From NCBI GenBank assembly GCA_900696595.1, contig CAADGT010000029.1:1-46293 (forward strand): a stretch of 46,293 bases of DNA, written 5' to 3'. This document shows, in pieces, positions 16,527 to 24,769 of this stretch. The DNA comes from an uncultured Chloroflexota bacterium (GTDB taxonomy: Bacteria; Chloroflexota; Anaerolineae; Anaerolineales; Villigracilaceae). The position numbers and the translations under genes were made by a program. The notes below the pieces were generated by a model. The model made no database searches and was not told the origin of the DNA. It saw only the letters and a program-made list of their open reading frames with translations. Every line of letters starts with the position of its first letter. Position 1 is the stretch's first letter.

Positions 16527-17267
16527 ATGAACAATTCAACCGAATACATCCCCAAGCGCGCGATGAGCATCCACGCCCACCCGGACGACCAGGAATTTTC
16601 CATTGGAGGCACGCTCGCCAAATGGGCAAAAGCCGGATGCGAGATCGTTTCAGTAACGATAACCAGCGGCGACTCCGGCTCGAATGACCCGACCAAAGAC
16701 GGCGGTTATAAAGCCGAGTTGGCGCGTTTAAGAGAAGAGGAGCAACTCGCGGCGAACAAAGTCCTCGGCGTGAAAGAGGCGGTCTTCTTACGTTACCCAG
16801 ACGGCGAACTCGAGCCGACGATTGCTTTGCGAAAGGAACTCACGCGCCTCATCCGCCAATATAAACCGGATGCGGTCTTGACCGGCAACCCCGAAGCGTG
16901 GTTCTACGGCAACGAGTACGTCAACCACCCCGACCATCGCGCGGCGGCGCAGGCGGCTTGTGAGGCGGTCTTCCCCTCGGCGGGGACAAGGCTCATTTTC
17001 GCCGACCTGCTCGAGGCGGGGTATGAACCGCACAACGTCAAAAAGTTATACATCCACGGCACGGAGAAGCCCGATATCTGGGTGGACATCTCCGCGACCA
17101 TCGCCGTCAAAGTGGAGGCTTTGCAGAAACACGCCAGCCAGGTGCCTGTGAATGAAGTGGATAAATGGATGCGCGATTGGGCGAAGGAAGACGCGAAGAA
17201 TAAAGATTTCGAGTACGCCGAGTCGTATCGCGTGATGAAGTTCTCGGAAGAAGAGGCGGAACAGTAA
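16527..17267 (+). CDS. PIG-L / LmbE family deacetylase
   Basis: The 246-aa protein carries AHPDD (17-21) and HPDH (134-137), the zinc ligands and catalytic Asp of N-acetylglucosaminyl deacetylases such as MshB, BshB and PIG-L. It is of normal length and has no signal peptide. The substrate could be a GlcNAc conjugate of a low-molecular-weight thiol or a glycan precursor; nothing nearby decides between them. It is followed by a strong terminator. Confidence 0.9.
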   Translation: MNNSTEYIPKRAMSIHAHPDDQEFSIGGTLAKWAKAGCEIVSVTITSGDSGSNDPTKDGGYKAELARLREEEQLAANKVLGVKEAVFLRYPDGELEPTIALRKELTRLIRQYKPDAVLTGNPEAWFYGNEYVNHPDHRAAAQAACEAVFPSAGTRLIFADLLEAGYEPHNVKKLYIHGTEKPDIWVDISATIAVKVEALQKHASQVPVNEVDKWMRDWAKEDAKNKDFEYAESYRVMKFSEEEAEQ

Positions 17268-17284
17268 GTCCCGGAACAAAGCGC

Positions 17285-17328
17285 AAAACGCGAAACGCAA
17301 AGTTAATGGAACTTGCGTTTCGCGTTTT
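17285..17328. terminator. Bidirectional terminator after the PIG-L gene
   Basis: A perfect 16-bp stem (17285-17300 with 17313-17328), A-rich on the left and T-rich on the right, has a 12-nt loop and is followed by TG. It lies about 18 nt past the PIG-L stop and may also stop transcription from the convergent aminotransferase gene. Confidence 0.85.
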
Positions 17329-17336
17329 TGAATTCT

Positions 17337-17364
17337 CCAATTATCAATCTCCAATTACCAATCA
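17337..17364. repeat. Four heptamers abutting the aminotransferase stop codon
   Basis: Units CCAATTA, TCAATCT, CCAATTA, CCAATCA lie directly after the PIG-L terminator and end 3 nt before the stop codon of the minus-strand aminotransferase gene. Confidence 0.85.
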
Positions 17365-17367
17365 CCC

Positions 17368-18603
17368 TCACTTATGCCCGTTCTTCTTCAAGGCCTCCTT
17401 CAAGGTCGCGCCCAGGCGGGCGATTCCCTCGCGGATCATCTCCGGCGAGGAGTAGGAGAAGTTCAGCCGCATGGTGTTCGCGCCGCCGCCGTTCGGGTGG
17501 AAGGGCGCGCCCGGCACGAACGCCACTTTGCGTTCGACGGCGATCTTCAAGACCTCGGCGGCGTCCACGCCTTCGGGCATGATGCCCCACAGGAACATCC
17601 CGCCCTGCGGATGTGTCCAGCGCATTTCGGAGGGGAACATCTCATCCATGATTTCCAACATTACGTCGCGCCGTTCCTTGTATGTGGCGCGGATGACCTT
17701 GACGTGCTCGTCGAGGAAACCGCCCTTGCCGACTTCGTAGGCAACCTGCTGGTTAAAACTGGAGGTGTGCAGGTCGGCGGCTTGCTTTGTCATCACCAAT
17801 CGTTGGATCACTTTTTGCGGGGCGACCACCCACGCCAGCCGCAGCCCCGGCGCGAGAAGTTTCGAAAACGTGCTGAGATAGATGACGTTGCCCGTGTATT
17901 CATGGTCGCCGTTGTTGCGATATTGCGCGTCCAGGTAGACGACCGAAGGCAGGTGTTCGCCGCCGTAGCGTAATTGACCGTACGGATCGTCTTCGATGAT
18001 GGGAACCCCGTACTGGTCTGCCAGCGCAACCAGGCGTTTGCGGCGTTCGAGGCTGAGAGTCGAACCGGAGGGATTCTGAAAGTTGGGAAGCACATAAATG
18101 AACTTCGGTCCGACCCGCAGCGCGGCTTCCAGTTCGTCCACGATCATGCCGTCTTCATCGGTTGGGACGGTGATGTATTGCGCCCCGTACGCGTTCCAGG
18201 CTTGCAACGCGCCCAAATATGTGGGCGATTCCACAACGATGTGATCGCCGCGATTGACAAACAACCTTCCGATGAAATCCAGAGCCTGTTGCGAGCCGGA
18301 GGTGATCAGGATGTTCTCCGGGGTCGCCGACACATTGAATCTTCCGGTATGGCGCGAGATCATCTCGCGCAGGGGACGATATCCTTCCGTCGTGCTGTAT
18401 TGCAACGCCTGCGCGCCGTGCGCGGTCAGCACGCGGTTGCAGGCCTCCTGAAACTCCTTCACCGGGAAGACCTCCGGCGCGGGCAACCCGCCCGCAAAGG
18501 AAATGATATCCGGCTGTTCGGTCAGTTTCAACAGTTCGCGGATGATGGAACTTCCCATGCGCTGTATTCGGTGGGCGAAGCGATACTCCCAGGGGGTTTG
18601 CAT
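17368..18603 (-). CDS. PLP-dependent class I/II aminotransferase (2-aminoadipate / LysN-like)
   Basis: The 411-aa protein has the fold-type I core: SGSQQALDFIGR, PNFQNPSGSTLS, EDDPYGQLRYGG and the Schiff-base K248 in STFSKLLAPGLRLAW. The FAGGLPAPEVFP N-terminal stretch and these motifs match the group that includes LysN (2-aminoadipate aminotransferase) and the enzyme half of MocR regulators; the HTH domain of MocR is absent. AAGGAG lies 7 nt before the chosen ATG, so the longer upstream reading is rejected. The amino donor specificity is unknown. The C-terminus lies beside a heptamer array. Confidence 0.88.
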   Translation of the reverse strand: MQTPWEYRFAHRIQRMGSSIIRELLKLTEQPDIISFAGGLPAPEVFPVKEFQEACNRVLTAHGAQALQYSTTEGYRPLREMISRHTGRFNVSATPENILITSGSQQALDFIGRLFVNRGDHIVVESPTYLGALQAWNAYGAQYITVPTDEDGMIVDELEAALRVGPKFIYVLPNFQNPSGSTLSLERRKRLVALADQYGVPIIEDDPYGQLRYGGEHLPSVVYLDAQYRNNGDHEYTGNVIYLSTFSKLLAPGLRLAWVVAPQKVIQRLVMTKQAADLHTSSFNQQVAYEVGKGGFLDEHVKVIRATYKERRDVMLEIMDEMFPSEMRWTHPQGGMFLWGIMPEGVDAAEVLKIAVERKVAFVPGAPFHPNGGGANTMRLNFSYSSPEMIREGIARLGATLKEALKKNGHK

Positions 18604-18844
18604 TTTCACTCCTTGTACAATTTGCGCAAGGCGCATTCCCCAATGCGCCCGGCGCGTTTTTCGAAGAAGGAACAAAAAGCCCGGTGGGCGCGCGCGCCCA
18701 TCAGGCAGTCCGATTCAAGGCATAAGAATGCCGGCGATTGACATTGCCAGAAGTCCATTCATGGCAACCCTATCTTACCCATTTTTCAAGAAGGATTCAA
18801 CTGACATTCATCCATTGTTTGCGGATTGAAAACCACAGCCCAAC
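18604..18844. other. Intergenic region
   Basis: A 241-nt gap between two minus-strand genes. I see no terminator with a clear T-run, no small gene and no repeat. Confidence 0.4.
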
Positions 18845-19702
18845 CTACCCAAACAGCGCAATGACCATCACCCCCGCGAAGACGATCGCCGAACCCGCCA
18901 CACGGACGCCGCCCATCTGCTCCTTGAGGAATTGCCATCCCAGAAACGCCCCGATCACCGCGCTCACCTCGCGGATCGCGCCCGAATAACTGAGCGGCGC
19001 GAAGGTATAGGCGAACAACGCCAGCATATAAGCGATCAGCCCCAGCGCGCCGCCAATGAGCAGGTACATCCGGTTCTGTTTCCAAACCCGCGTGAAAGAA
19101 TCCCAGCCGTAGTGATACGCGATATACGGCGTCGTCACGAAAGGCACCATCACGAACATCGAAAGCCCATAAGGCAGAGCGGGCCCGCTTTTGACGGCTT
19201 TCCCGTCAATGAAGGTGTAGAGCGAAATGACCAGCGCCACCGTCAACGCAGTCAGGACTCCCTTCAGACGAATCTTCTCGCCCTTGCTTTGCAGCAACGC
19301 CGTCGCGCCGATGACCATCATGCCAAGCGTAATCATCGCCAGCCCGATATACCCGCCGGTCGTCAATTCCTCCCGCAAAAAGATCGCCGTCCACGCCACC
19401 AGCAAAGCCGGAGCCGCCCCTCTGGCAATGGGATACACCAGCGAAAAATCATGGTCGCTGTAGGCGATGCACAGCAGAATGAAATAAACGGCTTCCAACA
19501 ACATGCTGACGACGGCAAAAAGCCACATTTCGCGCGGAGGCGGACCCGAATGGAACAACATCACCCCCACGGCAATGATTCCACTCAGGATGGTCTGCCA
19601 TCCCATCGCGGTATATTTCTCCTCCGCGCTTTTGAGCAAAAAGTTCCAGATCGCATGCATGGATGCGGAGAGAAAAAGAAGGAGCAGGGCTAAGGCGGGC
19701 AT
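18845..19702 (-). CDS. EamA / DMT family transporter
   Basis: The 285-aa protein has about ten hydrophobic helices in two EamA repeats. The first helix starts at residue 2 (ALALLLLFLSASMHAIWNFL) and a SLVYPIARGAAPAL motif lies near residue 90. Such drug/metabolite transporters export amino acids, sugars or other small molecules; the substrate is not apparent. Its start overlaps the end of the GT4 gene by 13 nt, but a TATACT box 7 nt before its ATG, inside the GT4 gene, could give it its own leaderless transcript. Confidence 0.85.
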   Translation of the reverse strand: MPALALLLLFLSASMHAIWNFLLKSAEEKYTAMGWQTILSGIIAVGVMLFHSGPPPREMWLFAVVSMLLEAVYFILLCIAYSDHDFSLVYPIARGAAPALLVAWTAIFLREELTTGGYIGLAMITLGMMVIGATALLQSKGEKIRLKGVLTALTVALVISLYTFIDGKAVKSGPALPYGLSMFVMVPFVTTPYIAYHYGWDSFTRVWKQNRMYLLIGGALGLIAYMLALFAYTFAPLSYSGAIREVSAVIGAFLGWQFLKEQMGGVRVAGSAIVFAGVMVIALFG

Positions 19703-20883
19703 AGGCGCGAGTATAACGGAAATCGGGAAACCACAGCGTCATACCATTCTCTCGCCCGCTCCATGCACGTCCCATAATCCGCGCGCGCGGAAATCATCTT
19801 TACATTCAAACCGGCGGCTTCGCTTCGCAGGTCTTCCCTTTCCAGCCCCAAAAGAATCGCGTCGGCAATCGCTTGCGGGTCGTTGGCGTCGAAAAGCAAC
19901 CCGTTGCGCCCGTGCGTGATCCACTCGCGGATGGATTCGAGATCGCCCGCGACCGGAAGGCACCCGCACGCCATGGCTTCGATCAACGTGTTCGGCGTCC
20001 CGTCGTGCGCGCTCGGCGAAGCGACGATCTGCGCGCCGCGAAAAACATCTCCCATCTTTTCGTGAGGAAACGCGGGCAGTAATTCGACCGACGCTTCGAT
20101 TCCAAACTCCTTCACCCAGCCCATCGCCTGCGCTTCGCCCCGCATCCCCGTGCAAATGAATTTTGCGTCGGGGCGTTTTGCCAGCACAAGCGGAATGGCT
20201 TTGAAAAACGAATCGTTGCGCACATACGGCCTCACCCCGCGCGGATTGACGACGACCGGACTCTTTACCAATTCCTCTGGCGGATAAAAAACCCCGGCTC
20301 GGACTCCGCCGTTGCCGGGCGCGACCAAAACGGGTTTATCCGCGCCCAAGCCCCATTCCCCTGCCAGCCGCGCGTCGCGTTCGGCGTCGGCGTGCAAACC
20401 GTCGGCGGATCTCAAAACTTTGCGCGTGTAACGCTTCATCAACGGCGTGGACGGGGCGTGCAAGGTGAAGTCGTTGCCCCAGGTGGAGACGAGGAATGGA
20501 GGATGAGATGTGAGACCCAGCAACGCTGAGGCGGTCAACATACCTTCATACGGAATCCGCATGGCGTGAACAAGATCAGGTTTTACCTCCGCGATGAATC
20601 TCCGCAGTTTGAACGCGGCAGCGGGAACAGTCAAAGGGCCGATCCACTGCCGGATTTTGGTGCGAAGACTCAAAGTCCGCGAAGAGGCGGAGGAGGGGGC
20701 GGAGGAACGCTTTTTGATGGCGCTAAAGGCAACGGGCGTGAACTCCATCCGCTTAACGGGGAAATCCGCCGCATCCGATTCAAAGGTGGACGCGATGAAT
20801 ATCTCGTCGCCGCGGCCGGAAAAATAACGCATCCAACCGCGCGAGATGGGCGAACGGGCGTCGGCGACGAAAAGCAGGCGCAT
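19690..20883 (-). CDS. Family 4 glycosyltransferase
   Basis: The 397-aa protein has the GT-B fold: N-terminal LLFVADARSPISRGWMRYF, a PDLVHAMRIPYEG segment (102-114) and the C-terminal donor site SAHDGTPNTLIEAMACGCLP (291-310), in which D294 and E302 stand in the E-x7-E position. Such retaining enzymes extend surface polysaccharides or glycolipids in the cytoplasm. It runs into the EamA gene. It is divergent from the receiver-protein gene and its ATG lies 6 nt after TATAAT (20890-20895), with no ribosome binding site. Confidence 0.87.
   Translation of the reverse strand: MRLLFVADARSPISRGWMRYFSGRGDEIFIASTFESDAADFPVKRMEFTPVAFSAIKKRSSAPSSASSRTLSLRTKIRQWIGPLTVPAAAFKLRRFIAEVKPDLVHAMRIPYEGMLTASALLGLTSHPPFLVSTWGNDFTLHAPSTPLMKRYTRKVLRSADGLHADAERDARLAGEWGLGADKPVLVAPGNGGVRAGVFYPPEELVKSPVVVNPRGVRPYVRNDSFFKAIPLVLAKRPDAKFICTGMRGEAQAMGWVKEFGIEASVELLPAFPHEKMGDVFRGAQIVASPSAHDGTPNTLIEAMACGCLPVAGDLESIREWITHGRNGLLFDANDPQAIADAILLGLEREDLRSEAAGLNVKMISARADYGTCMERAREWYDAVVSRFPLYSRLCPP
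19710..19715 (-). promoter_or_regulatory. TATACT box 7 nt before the EamA gene
   Basis: TATACT on the minus strand ends 7 nt before the ATG at 19702, within the last codons of the GT4 gene. No Shine-Dalgarno sequence is present. Confidence 0.4.
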
Positions 20884-20889
20884 TTCGCA

Positions 20890-20939
20890 ATTATAAAGCC
20901 CAAACTGGCGGGGCTTTATAGGTCACTTTGTAGTATATT
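20890..20939. promoter_or_regulatory. Divergent leaderless promoters with a shared inverted repeat
   Basis: TATAAT (20890-20895, minus) serves the GT4 gene and TATATT (20934-20939, plus) serves the receiver gene; each ends 6 nt before its ATG. Between and over them lie the arms TATAAAGCC (20892-20900) and GGCTTTATA (20912-20920), a perfect 9-bp inverted repeat with centres 20 bp apart. It overlaps the GT4 -10 box and lies near the -35 position of the receiver gene, as an operator would. Confidence 0.55.
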
Positions 20940-20945
20940 TAACGC

Positions 20946-21323
20946 ATGAGCGCCGGACGAATCTTAATCGTCGAAGATAACATGGACACCTATGAATTGG
21001 TGCGTTTTATTCTCGAGAAGAACGGGTATGAGACCTTTCTCGCCATGAATGGGCGCGACGGAGTCAACGCCGCCAATAAACAGAATCCCGACCTGATCAT
21101 CATGGACCTTTCGATGCCGGAGATGGACGGCTGGACGGCGACGAGATTGATCAAGGGCAACGCGGCGACTTCCGCCATCCCATTGATCGCGCTCACCGCG
21201 CACGCCCTGCCCAGCGACCGCAAACGCGCCTTCGACGCGGGTTGCGACGAATACATCACCAAACCGATGGACCTGCTCGACCTGCTGGAAACAGTCAACA
21301 CCTGGACGAAACAGACGGGGTGA
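20946..21323 (+). CDS. Single-domain response regulator (CheY/DivK-like)
   Basis: The 125-aa protein is only a receiver domain. E10 and D11 form the acidic pocket, D54 (IIMDLSMPEMDGW) is the phosphoacceptor, and T84 and K106 are the switch residues. There is no output domain, so it probably works by binding a kinase, as DivK or CheY does. No kinase gene adjoins it; two hybrid-free histidine kinases lie 4 kb and 14 kb away. It is transcribed divergently from the GT4 gene and followed by ugd after 64 nt. Confidence 0.92.
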   Translation: MSAGRILIVEDNMDTYELVRFILEKNGYETFLAMNGRDGVNAANKQNPDLIIMDLSMPEMDGWTATRLIKGNAATSAIPLIALTAHALPSDRKRAFDAGCDEYITKPMDLLDLLETVNTWTKQTG

Positions 21324-21387
21324 ACGTCCGTTGTGAGCGGATGACTCCACCGGGCGAAGCGATAAATTTAAATCAAGAGGAATAAAC

Positions 21388-22683
21388 ATGAAACAGATCT
21401 GTGTCGTCGGCGTGGGCTACGTCGGTCTCGTGACCGCCGCCTGTTTCGCCGACCTGGGCAACCGCGTGACCGCGCTGGATGTAAACGAGGAGCGCATTGC
21501 CAATCTCAAGAAGGGCGTCATGCCCATCTACGAACCGGGGCTGGATGAACTCGTCAAACGGAACGTCAAGGCGGGGCGCATCCACTTTACCGCCTCATAC
21601 AAGGAAGGCTTGAAGGGCGCGGAATACGTCTTCATCGCGGTCGGCACGCCCTCCGGTTCGGATGGCTCGGCCGACCTGCAATACGTCGCGGCGGCCGCCA
21701 AATCCATCGCCGAGAATATGACCGCGCCGGTGATCATCATCAATAAAAGCACGGTCCCGATCGGCACCGGCGACTGGGTGGCGGATATCGTCAAAGGCGC
21801 GTTGCCCAAGCCGATGGATTTCTCCGTAGTCTCCTGCCCGGAGTTCCTGCGCGAGGGCGCCGCCGTCAGCGATTTTATGAATCCGCACCGCACGGTGATC
21901 GGCTCGCTGGACAAGGACGCCGCGAACAAAGTGGCGCAATTGCATTTGCCCCTGCGCGCGCCCATCGTCATCACCGACCTGCGCACGGCGGAAATGATCA
22001 AGTATGCCAGCAACGCCTTCCTTGCCACAAAGATTTCGTTCATCAACGAACTGGCTGACCTGTGCGAGCGCGTCGGCGCGGACGTGAAGGAAGTGGCGGC
22101 CGGCATGGGCTATGATGCGCGCATCGGGCGTCACTTTCTGGATGCGGGTATCGGCTGGGGCGGTTCGTGCTTCCCCAAGGATGTGGAGGCGCTGGCTTTC
22201 ATGGCAAAGGAGAACGAACTCGAGCCGCAGATTCTCAACAGCGTGATGGAGATCAATTACCGGCGGCGCAAAGACGCGGTCAGGATCGTGGAAAAACTGC
22301 TCGGCGGAAGTTTGAAGGGCAAAACCGTCGGCTTGTTGGGGTTGGCGTTCAAACCCAACACCGACGACATGCGCGACGCGCCGTCCATTGACATAGCCGA
22401 GGGCTTGGTCGCGGCGGGCGCCAAAGTGCGCGCCTACGACCCGGTGGCGATGGACGTGGCGCGCCCCATCCTGCCGGCGGTGGATATGTTCGACGAGCCG
22501 TACAAAGTGGCGGACGGCGCCGATGCGCTGATGATTGTCACGGAATGGAACGAGTTCAAACAACTCGACCTCGAGAAGGTGAAGAGTCTGCTCAAATCCC
22601 CGGTCGTCTTCGACGGGCGCAACATCTACGAACCCCAGCGGATGATCGAAATGGGGTTCACCTATCGGGCAATCGGACGATAG
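21388..22683 (+). CDS. ugd: UDP-glucose 6-dehydrogenase
   Basis: The 431-aa enzyme oxidises UDP-glucose to UDP-glucuronate with two NAD+. It has the Rossmann motif [10 protein letters not shown] (8-17), the CPEFLREG segment (150-157), [13 protein letters not shown] (209-221) and the catalytic C261 in GGSCFPKD, followed by the C-terminal UDP-binding domain. AGAGGAATAAAC precedes the ATG. UDP-glucuronate would feed the surface glycan enzymes in this region. Its end is followed by an octamer array. Confidence 0.95.
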   Translation: MKQICVVGVGYVGLVTAACFADLGNRVTALDVNEERIANLKKGVMPIYEPGLDELVKRNVKAGRIHFTASYKEGLKGAEYVFIAVGTPSGSDGSADLQYVAAAAKSIAENMTAPVIIINKSTVPIGTGDWVADIVKGALPKPMDFSVVSCPEFLREGAAVSDFMNPHRTVIGSLDKDAANKVAQLHLPLRAPIVITDLRTAEMIKYASNAFLATKISFINELADLCERVGADVKEVAAGMGYDARIGRHFLDAGIGWGGSCFPKDVEALAFMAKENELEPQILNSVMEINYRRRKDAVRIVEKLLGGSLKGKTVGLLGLAFKPNTDDMRDAPSIDIAEGLVAAGAKVRAYDPVAMDVARPILPAVDMFDEPYKVADGADALMIVTEWNEFKQLDLEKVKSLLKSPVVFDGRNIYEPQRMIEMGFTYRAIGR

Positions 22684-22733
22684 CCGCATGGTCGGTTAGT
22701 TCATCGGTCGGATAGTCGGGTCATCTGACTATC

Positions 22734-22814
22734 CGACTATTTGACCACTCGACCACCCGACCACCCGACCACCCAACCACCCGACCACCCAACCACCCGA
22801 CCACCCGACCACAT
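22734..22814. repeat. Octamer array before the methyltransferase gene
   Basis: About ten tandem units of the form GACCACCC (variants GACTATCC, GACTATTT, GACCACTC, AACCACCC) run into the ATG at 22813. It is the only eight-nucleotide array in the window; the others use seven. Confidence 0.9.
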
Positions 22815-23715
22815 GACTAATCCCCCCGTCTGCAATTACGAAGGTTCCGATTACCAGCGCTCTTTTTGGGAGCAGGGCGGACGCGCTTACGAAGATCGAA
22901 CCGAAGCCATCGCCTTGAAGCGCCTGTTGCCCGGAGGCGGCAGGCTCATGCTCGAACTCGGCGCCGGCGCGGGACGCAATACGCCGCGTTACTCCGGCTT
23001 CGAGCGCGTTGTCGTGCTGGATTATTCGACGACGCAACTTGCCCAGGCGCAGGAACGGCTTGGGCGCTCTTCAAAATACATCTACGTCGCCGCGGATGTG
23101 TACCGCCTGCCCTTCCGCCCCGGCTTGTTCGACGCCGCCACGATGATCCGCGTCCTGCATCACATGGCGGATGCGCCCAAAGCATTGGCGCAGATTCAGG
23201 CAACGCTTCAACCGGGCGCGATCTTCATCCTCGAATTTGCGAATAAACTCAACCTCAAGGCGATCCTGCGTTATTTCATCGGCAGACAAACCTGGAGCCC
23301 GTTCACGCTCGAACCGGTGGAATTCGTCAAGTTGAATTTCGATTTCCACCCCAAAGCCATCCGCAAGTGGCTGGGCGGGCTGGGTTTCTCCATTGACAAA
23401 ACGCTGACCGTGTCGCACTTCCGCCTCGGTTTGTTGAAGCGGCTCATCCCCGCCAAATTTCTCGCCGCGTTGGATGGATTTTTCCAGCCGACGGGCGCGC
23501 TCTTTCAACTCACGCCGAGCGTGTTCGTAAAAGCAAAACTGCCGGGGGATGCGGATGCGGAAATCCCTGCGGCGGTGATTGATCTATTCAAATGTCCAGA
23601 TTGCAACGGCGGGAATTTACTGGAAAAGGCGGACCATCTAACCTGTCCCTCCTGCGGGGCGAAGTGGGCGGTCAAAGATGGGATTTATGATTTCAGGGAA
23701 TCGTTAAAGAGATGA
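22813..23715 (+). CDS. SAM-dependent methyltransferase with C-terminal zinc ribbon
   Basis: The 300-aa protein has class I methyltransferase motif I, LELGAGAGRN (47-56), VVVLDYS, and motif IV-like FDAATMIRVLHHM. The last 50 residues form a Trm112-like zinc ribbon with CPDC and CPSC. The substrate is unknown; surface glycans or quinones are possible. The start is uncertain because an in-frame ATG at 22741 would translate the repeat array; MTNPPVCNYEG is preferred as the first non-repeat sequence, though it has no ribosome binding site. Confidence 0.8.
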   Translation: MTNPPVCNYEGSDYQRSFWEQGGRAYEDRTEAIALKRLLPGGGRLMLELGAGAGRNTPRYSGFERVVVLDYSTTQLAQAQERLGRSSKYIYVAADVYRLPFRPGLFDAATMIRVLHHMADAPKALAQIQATLQPGAIFILEFANKLNLKAILRYFIGRQTWSPFTLEPVEFVKLNFDFHPKAIRKWLGGLGFSIDKTLTVSHFRLGLLKRLIPAKFLAALDGFFQPTGALFQLTPSVFVKAKLPGDADAEIPAAVIDLFKCPDCNGGNLLEKADHLTCPSCGAKWAVKDGIYDFRESLKR

Positions 23716-23720
23716 ATACG

Positions 23721-23748
23721 AAACCCGGAAGTTTTGGCATCCGGGTTT
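23721..23748 (+). terminator. Terminator after the methyltransferase gene
   Basis: A 9-bp stem AAACCCGGA with TCCGGGTTT and a 10-nt loop, followed by TGTTGTTG, 6 nt after the stop codon. Confidence 0.75.
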
Positions 23749-23793
23749 TGTTGTTGCCTGTATTCACTCCCTTAAAACAATATTGGGGGATAT

Positions 23794-24015
23794 TTATTCT
23801 GATCGACGTTCTTCCCGCTGGATATAGACCGCTTGAACGCCGCCATCTTCATCCGCCTCGTGTCTGCCGTAATACCATTCAACGTTTACATCTTTCTTGA
23901 TATTTACCAACTTCACATTGATGACATCATCCACGCCGCCCTCGTATCCTTTGACCATAACATCCGCATCGGCAGGCATTTGGGATAATAGGTTTAGCAG
24001 GTCTTTTACTTTCAT
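23794..24015 (-). CDS. Small conserved hypothetical protein
   Basis: The 73-aa protein begins MKVKDLLNLLSQMPADADVM and has KGYEGGVDDV in its middle. This pattern (short N-terminal helix, then a beta region for which many homologues read GYEGG-D) is common in small proteins of no known role. GGAGGAC lies before the ATG. It sits just downstream of the BrnT/BrnA pair on the same strand and could be co-transcribed with it. Confidence 0.7.
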   Translation of the reverse strand: MKVKDLLNLLSQMPADADVMVKGYEGGVDDVINVKLVNIKKDVNVEWYYGRHEADEDGGVQAVYIQREERRSE

Positions 24016-24052
24016 ATTCGATGTCCTCCAGTGTTCTCTCGTTACTTTATGC

Positions 24053-24340
24053 TTATCCGCCGCTGGGCAGATGACGCGCCTTGAAATCCTCTTCGATCCG
24101 TTCCTGCAAGTATATTTTGATCAGGGATTGATACGGTACATCCCGTTCATTCGCCAATTGACGTATTGCATCCAAAAGCGACTCGGGCAGGCGAATGGAA
24201 ATCGCCTTGGTGGAAGGTTTTAGGTTCGGAAACAGCGCCCGTTCGGCGTTTTCCCAGTTTAAGTATTCAGAAGAATCATTCTCACTCCAGAACTCGCGCT
24301 CTTCATCTTCATTCTTGAATCTAGGGATTGGCTTGCTCAT
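24053..24340 (-). CDS. brnA: BrnA-type antitoxin (CopG/RHH)
   Basis: The 95-aa protein has the REFWSENDSSEYLNWE segment (14-29) and a ribbon-helix-helix core, AISIRLPESLLDAIRQLANE (46-65), as in the BrnA/CopG antitoxins that pair with BrnT. Antitoxins of this kind bind the toxin and repress their own promoter. Its ATG overlaps the end of brnT by 20 nt and is preceded by AAGGAG inside the toxin gene. Confidence 0.85.
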   Translation of the reverse strand: MSKPIPRFKNEDEEREFWSENDSSEYLNWENAERALFPNLKPSTKAISIRLPESLLDAIRQLANERDVPYQSLIKIYLQERIEEDFKARHLPSGG

Positions 24341-24620
24341 AAATTTTTCGCTCCTTTTTACTCATGTCACGGGCGGAAACCACACGGATTTTGTCATCTC
24401 GAACCGTAAAAGCAATAAATAAACGCCTGTTTGCTGTTGTATGTCCAAGCACGAAGTAACGCGGTTCCTGTTGGGAATGGGTTGGGTCGGGTTGAAGCAG
24501 TAACGGCAGGTTAAAAAAGACCTTTTCACACTCGCTCGCCAGAGCCTGATGTTTTTCCCAGTTCTTTTCCCTGTTATTCTCATCCCAATCAAAGCCAGTC
24601 AGGCGACTAAGAACAATCAC
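24321..24620 (-). CDS. brnT: BrnT-type ribonuclease toxin
   Basis: The 99-aa protein begins with FDWDENNREKNWEKHQ (10-25), the BrnT signature, and carries the YFVLGHTTANRRLFIAFTV core (54-72) and RVVSARDMSKKE (79-90). BrnT is a RelE-fold RNase that blocks translation. The start is a GTG directly behind a TAATAT box and inside an operator palindrome, so the mRNA is probably leaderless. It is the first gene of the toxin-antitoxin operon. Confidence 0.87.
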   Translation of the reverse strand: MIVLSRLTGFDWDENNREKNWEKHQALASECEKVFFNLPLLLQPDPTHSQQEPRYFVLGHTTANRRLFIAFTVRDDKIRVVSARDMSKKERKIYEQANP

Positions 24621-24649
24621 ACCTGTATATTACCACAATATACAGGTGT
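24619..24649. promoter_or_regulatory. Operator palindrome and promoter of brnTA
   Basis: Two perfect 13-bp arms (24619-24631 and 24637-24649) flank a 5-bp spacer. The left arm overlaps the first two bases of the GTG start codon and the TAATAT box (24627-24632). This is the layout expected for autoregulation by the BrnA antitoxin. Confidence 0.8.
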
Positions 24650-24769
24650 CCTGCGACTCCATTTCAGACACAACTGCCCCTTCTCTTCGGAGAACACCGG
24701 GCTGAGCCTGTCGAAGTAGGCAAAGAAGAGGGCAGTCTGCCCGGTTCTCTCACTGAATGACAACAGAAC

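Noticed and set aside
22741-22812. Extended N-terminus of the methyltransferase
   Set aside because: It only translates the octamer array; the family sequence begins at 22813 or later.
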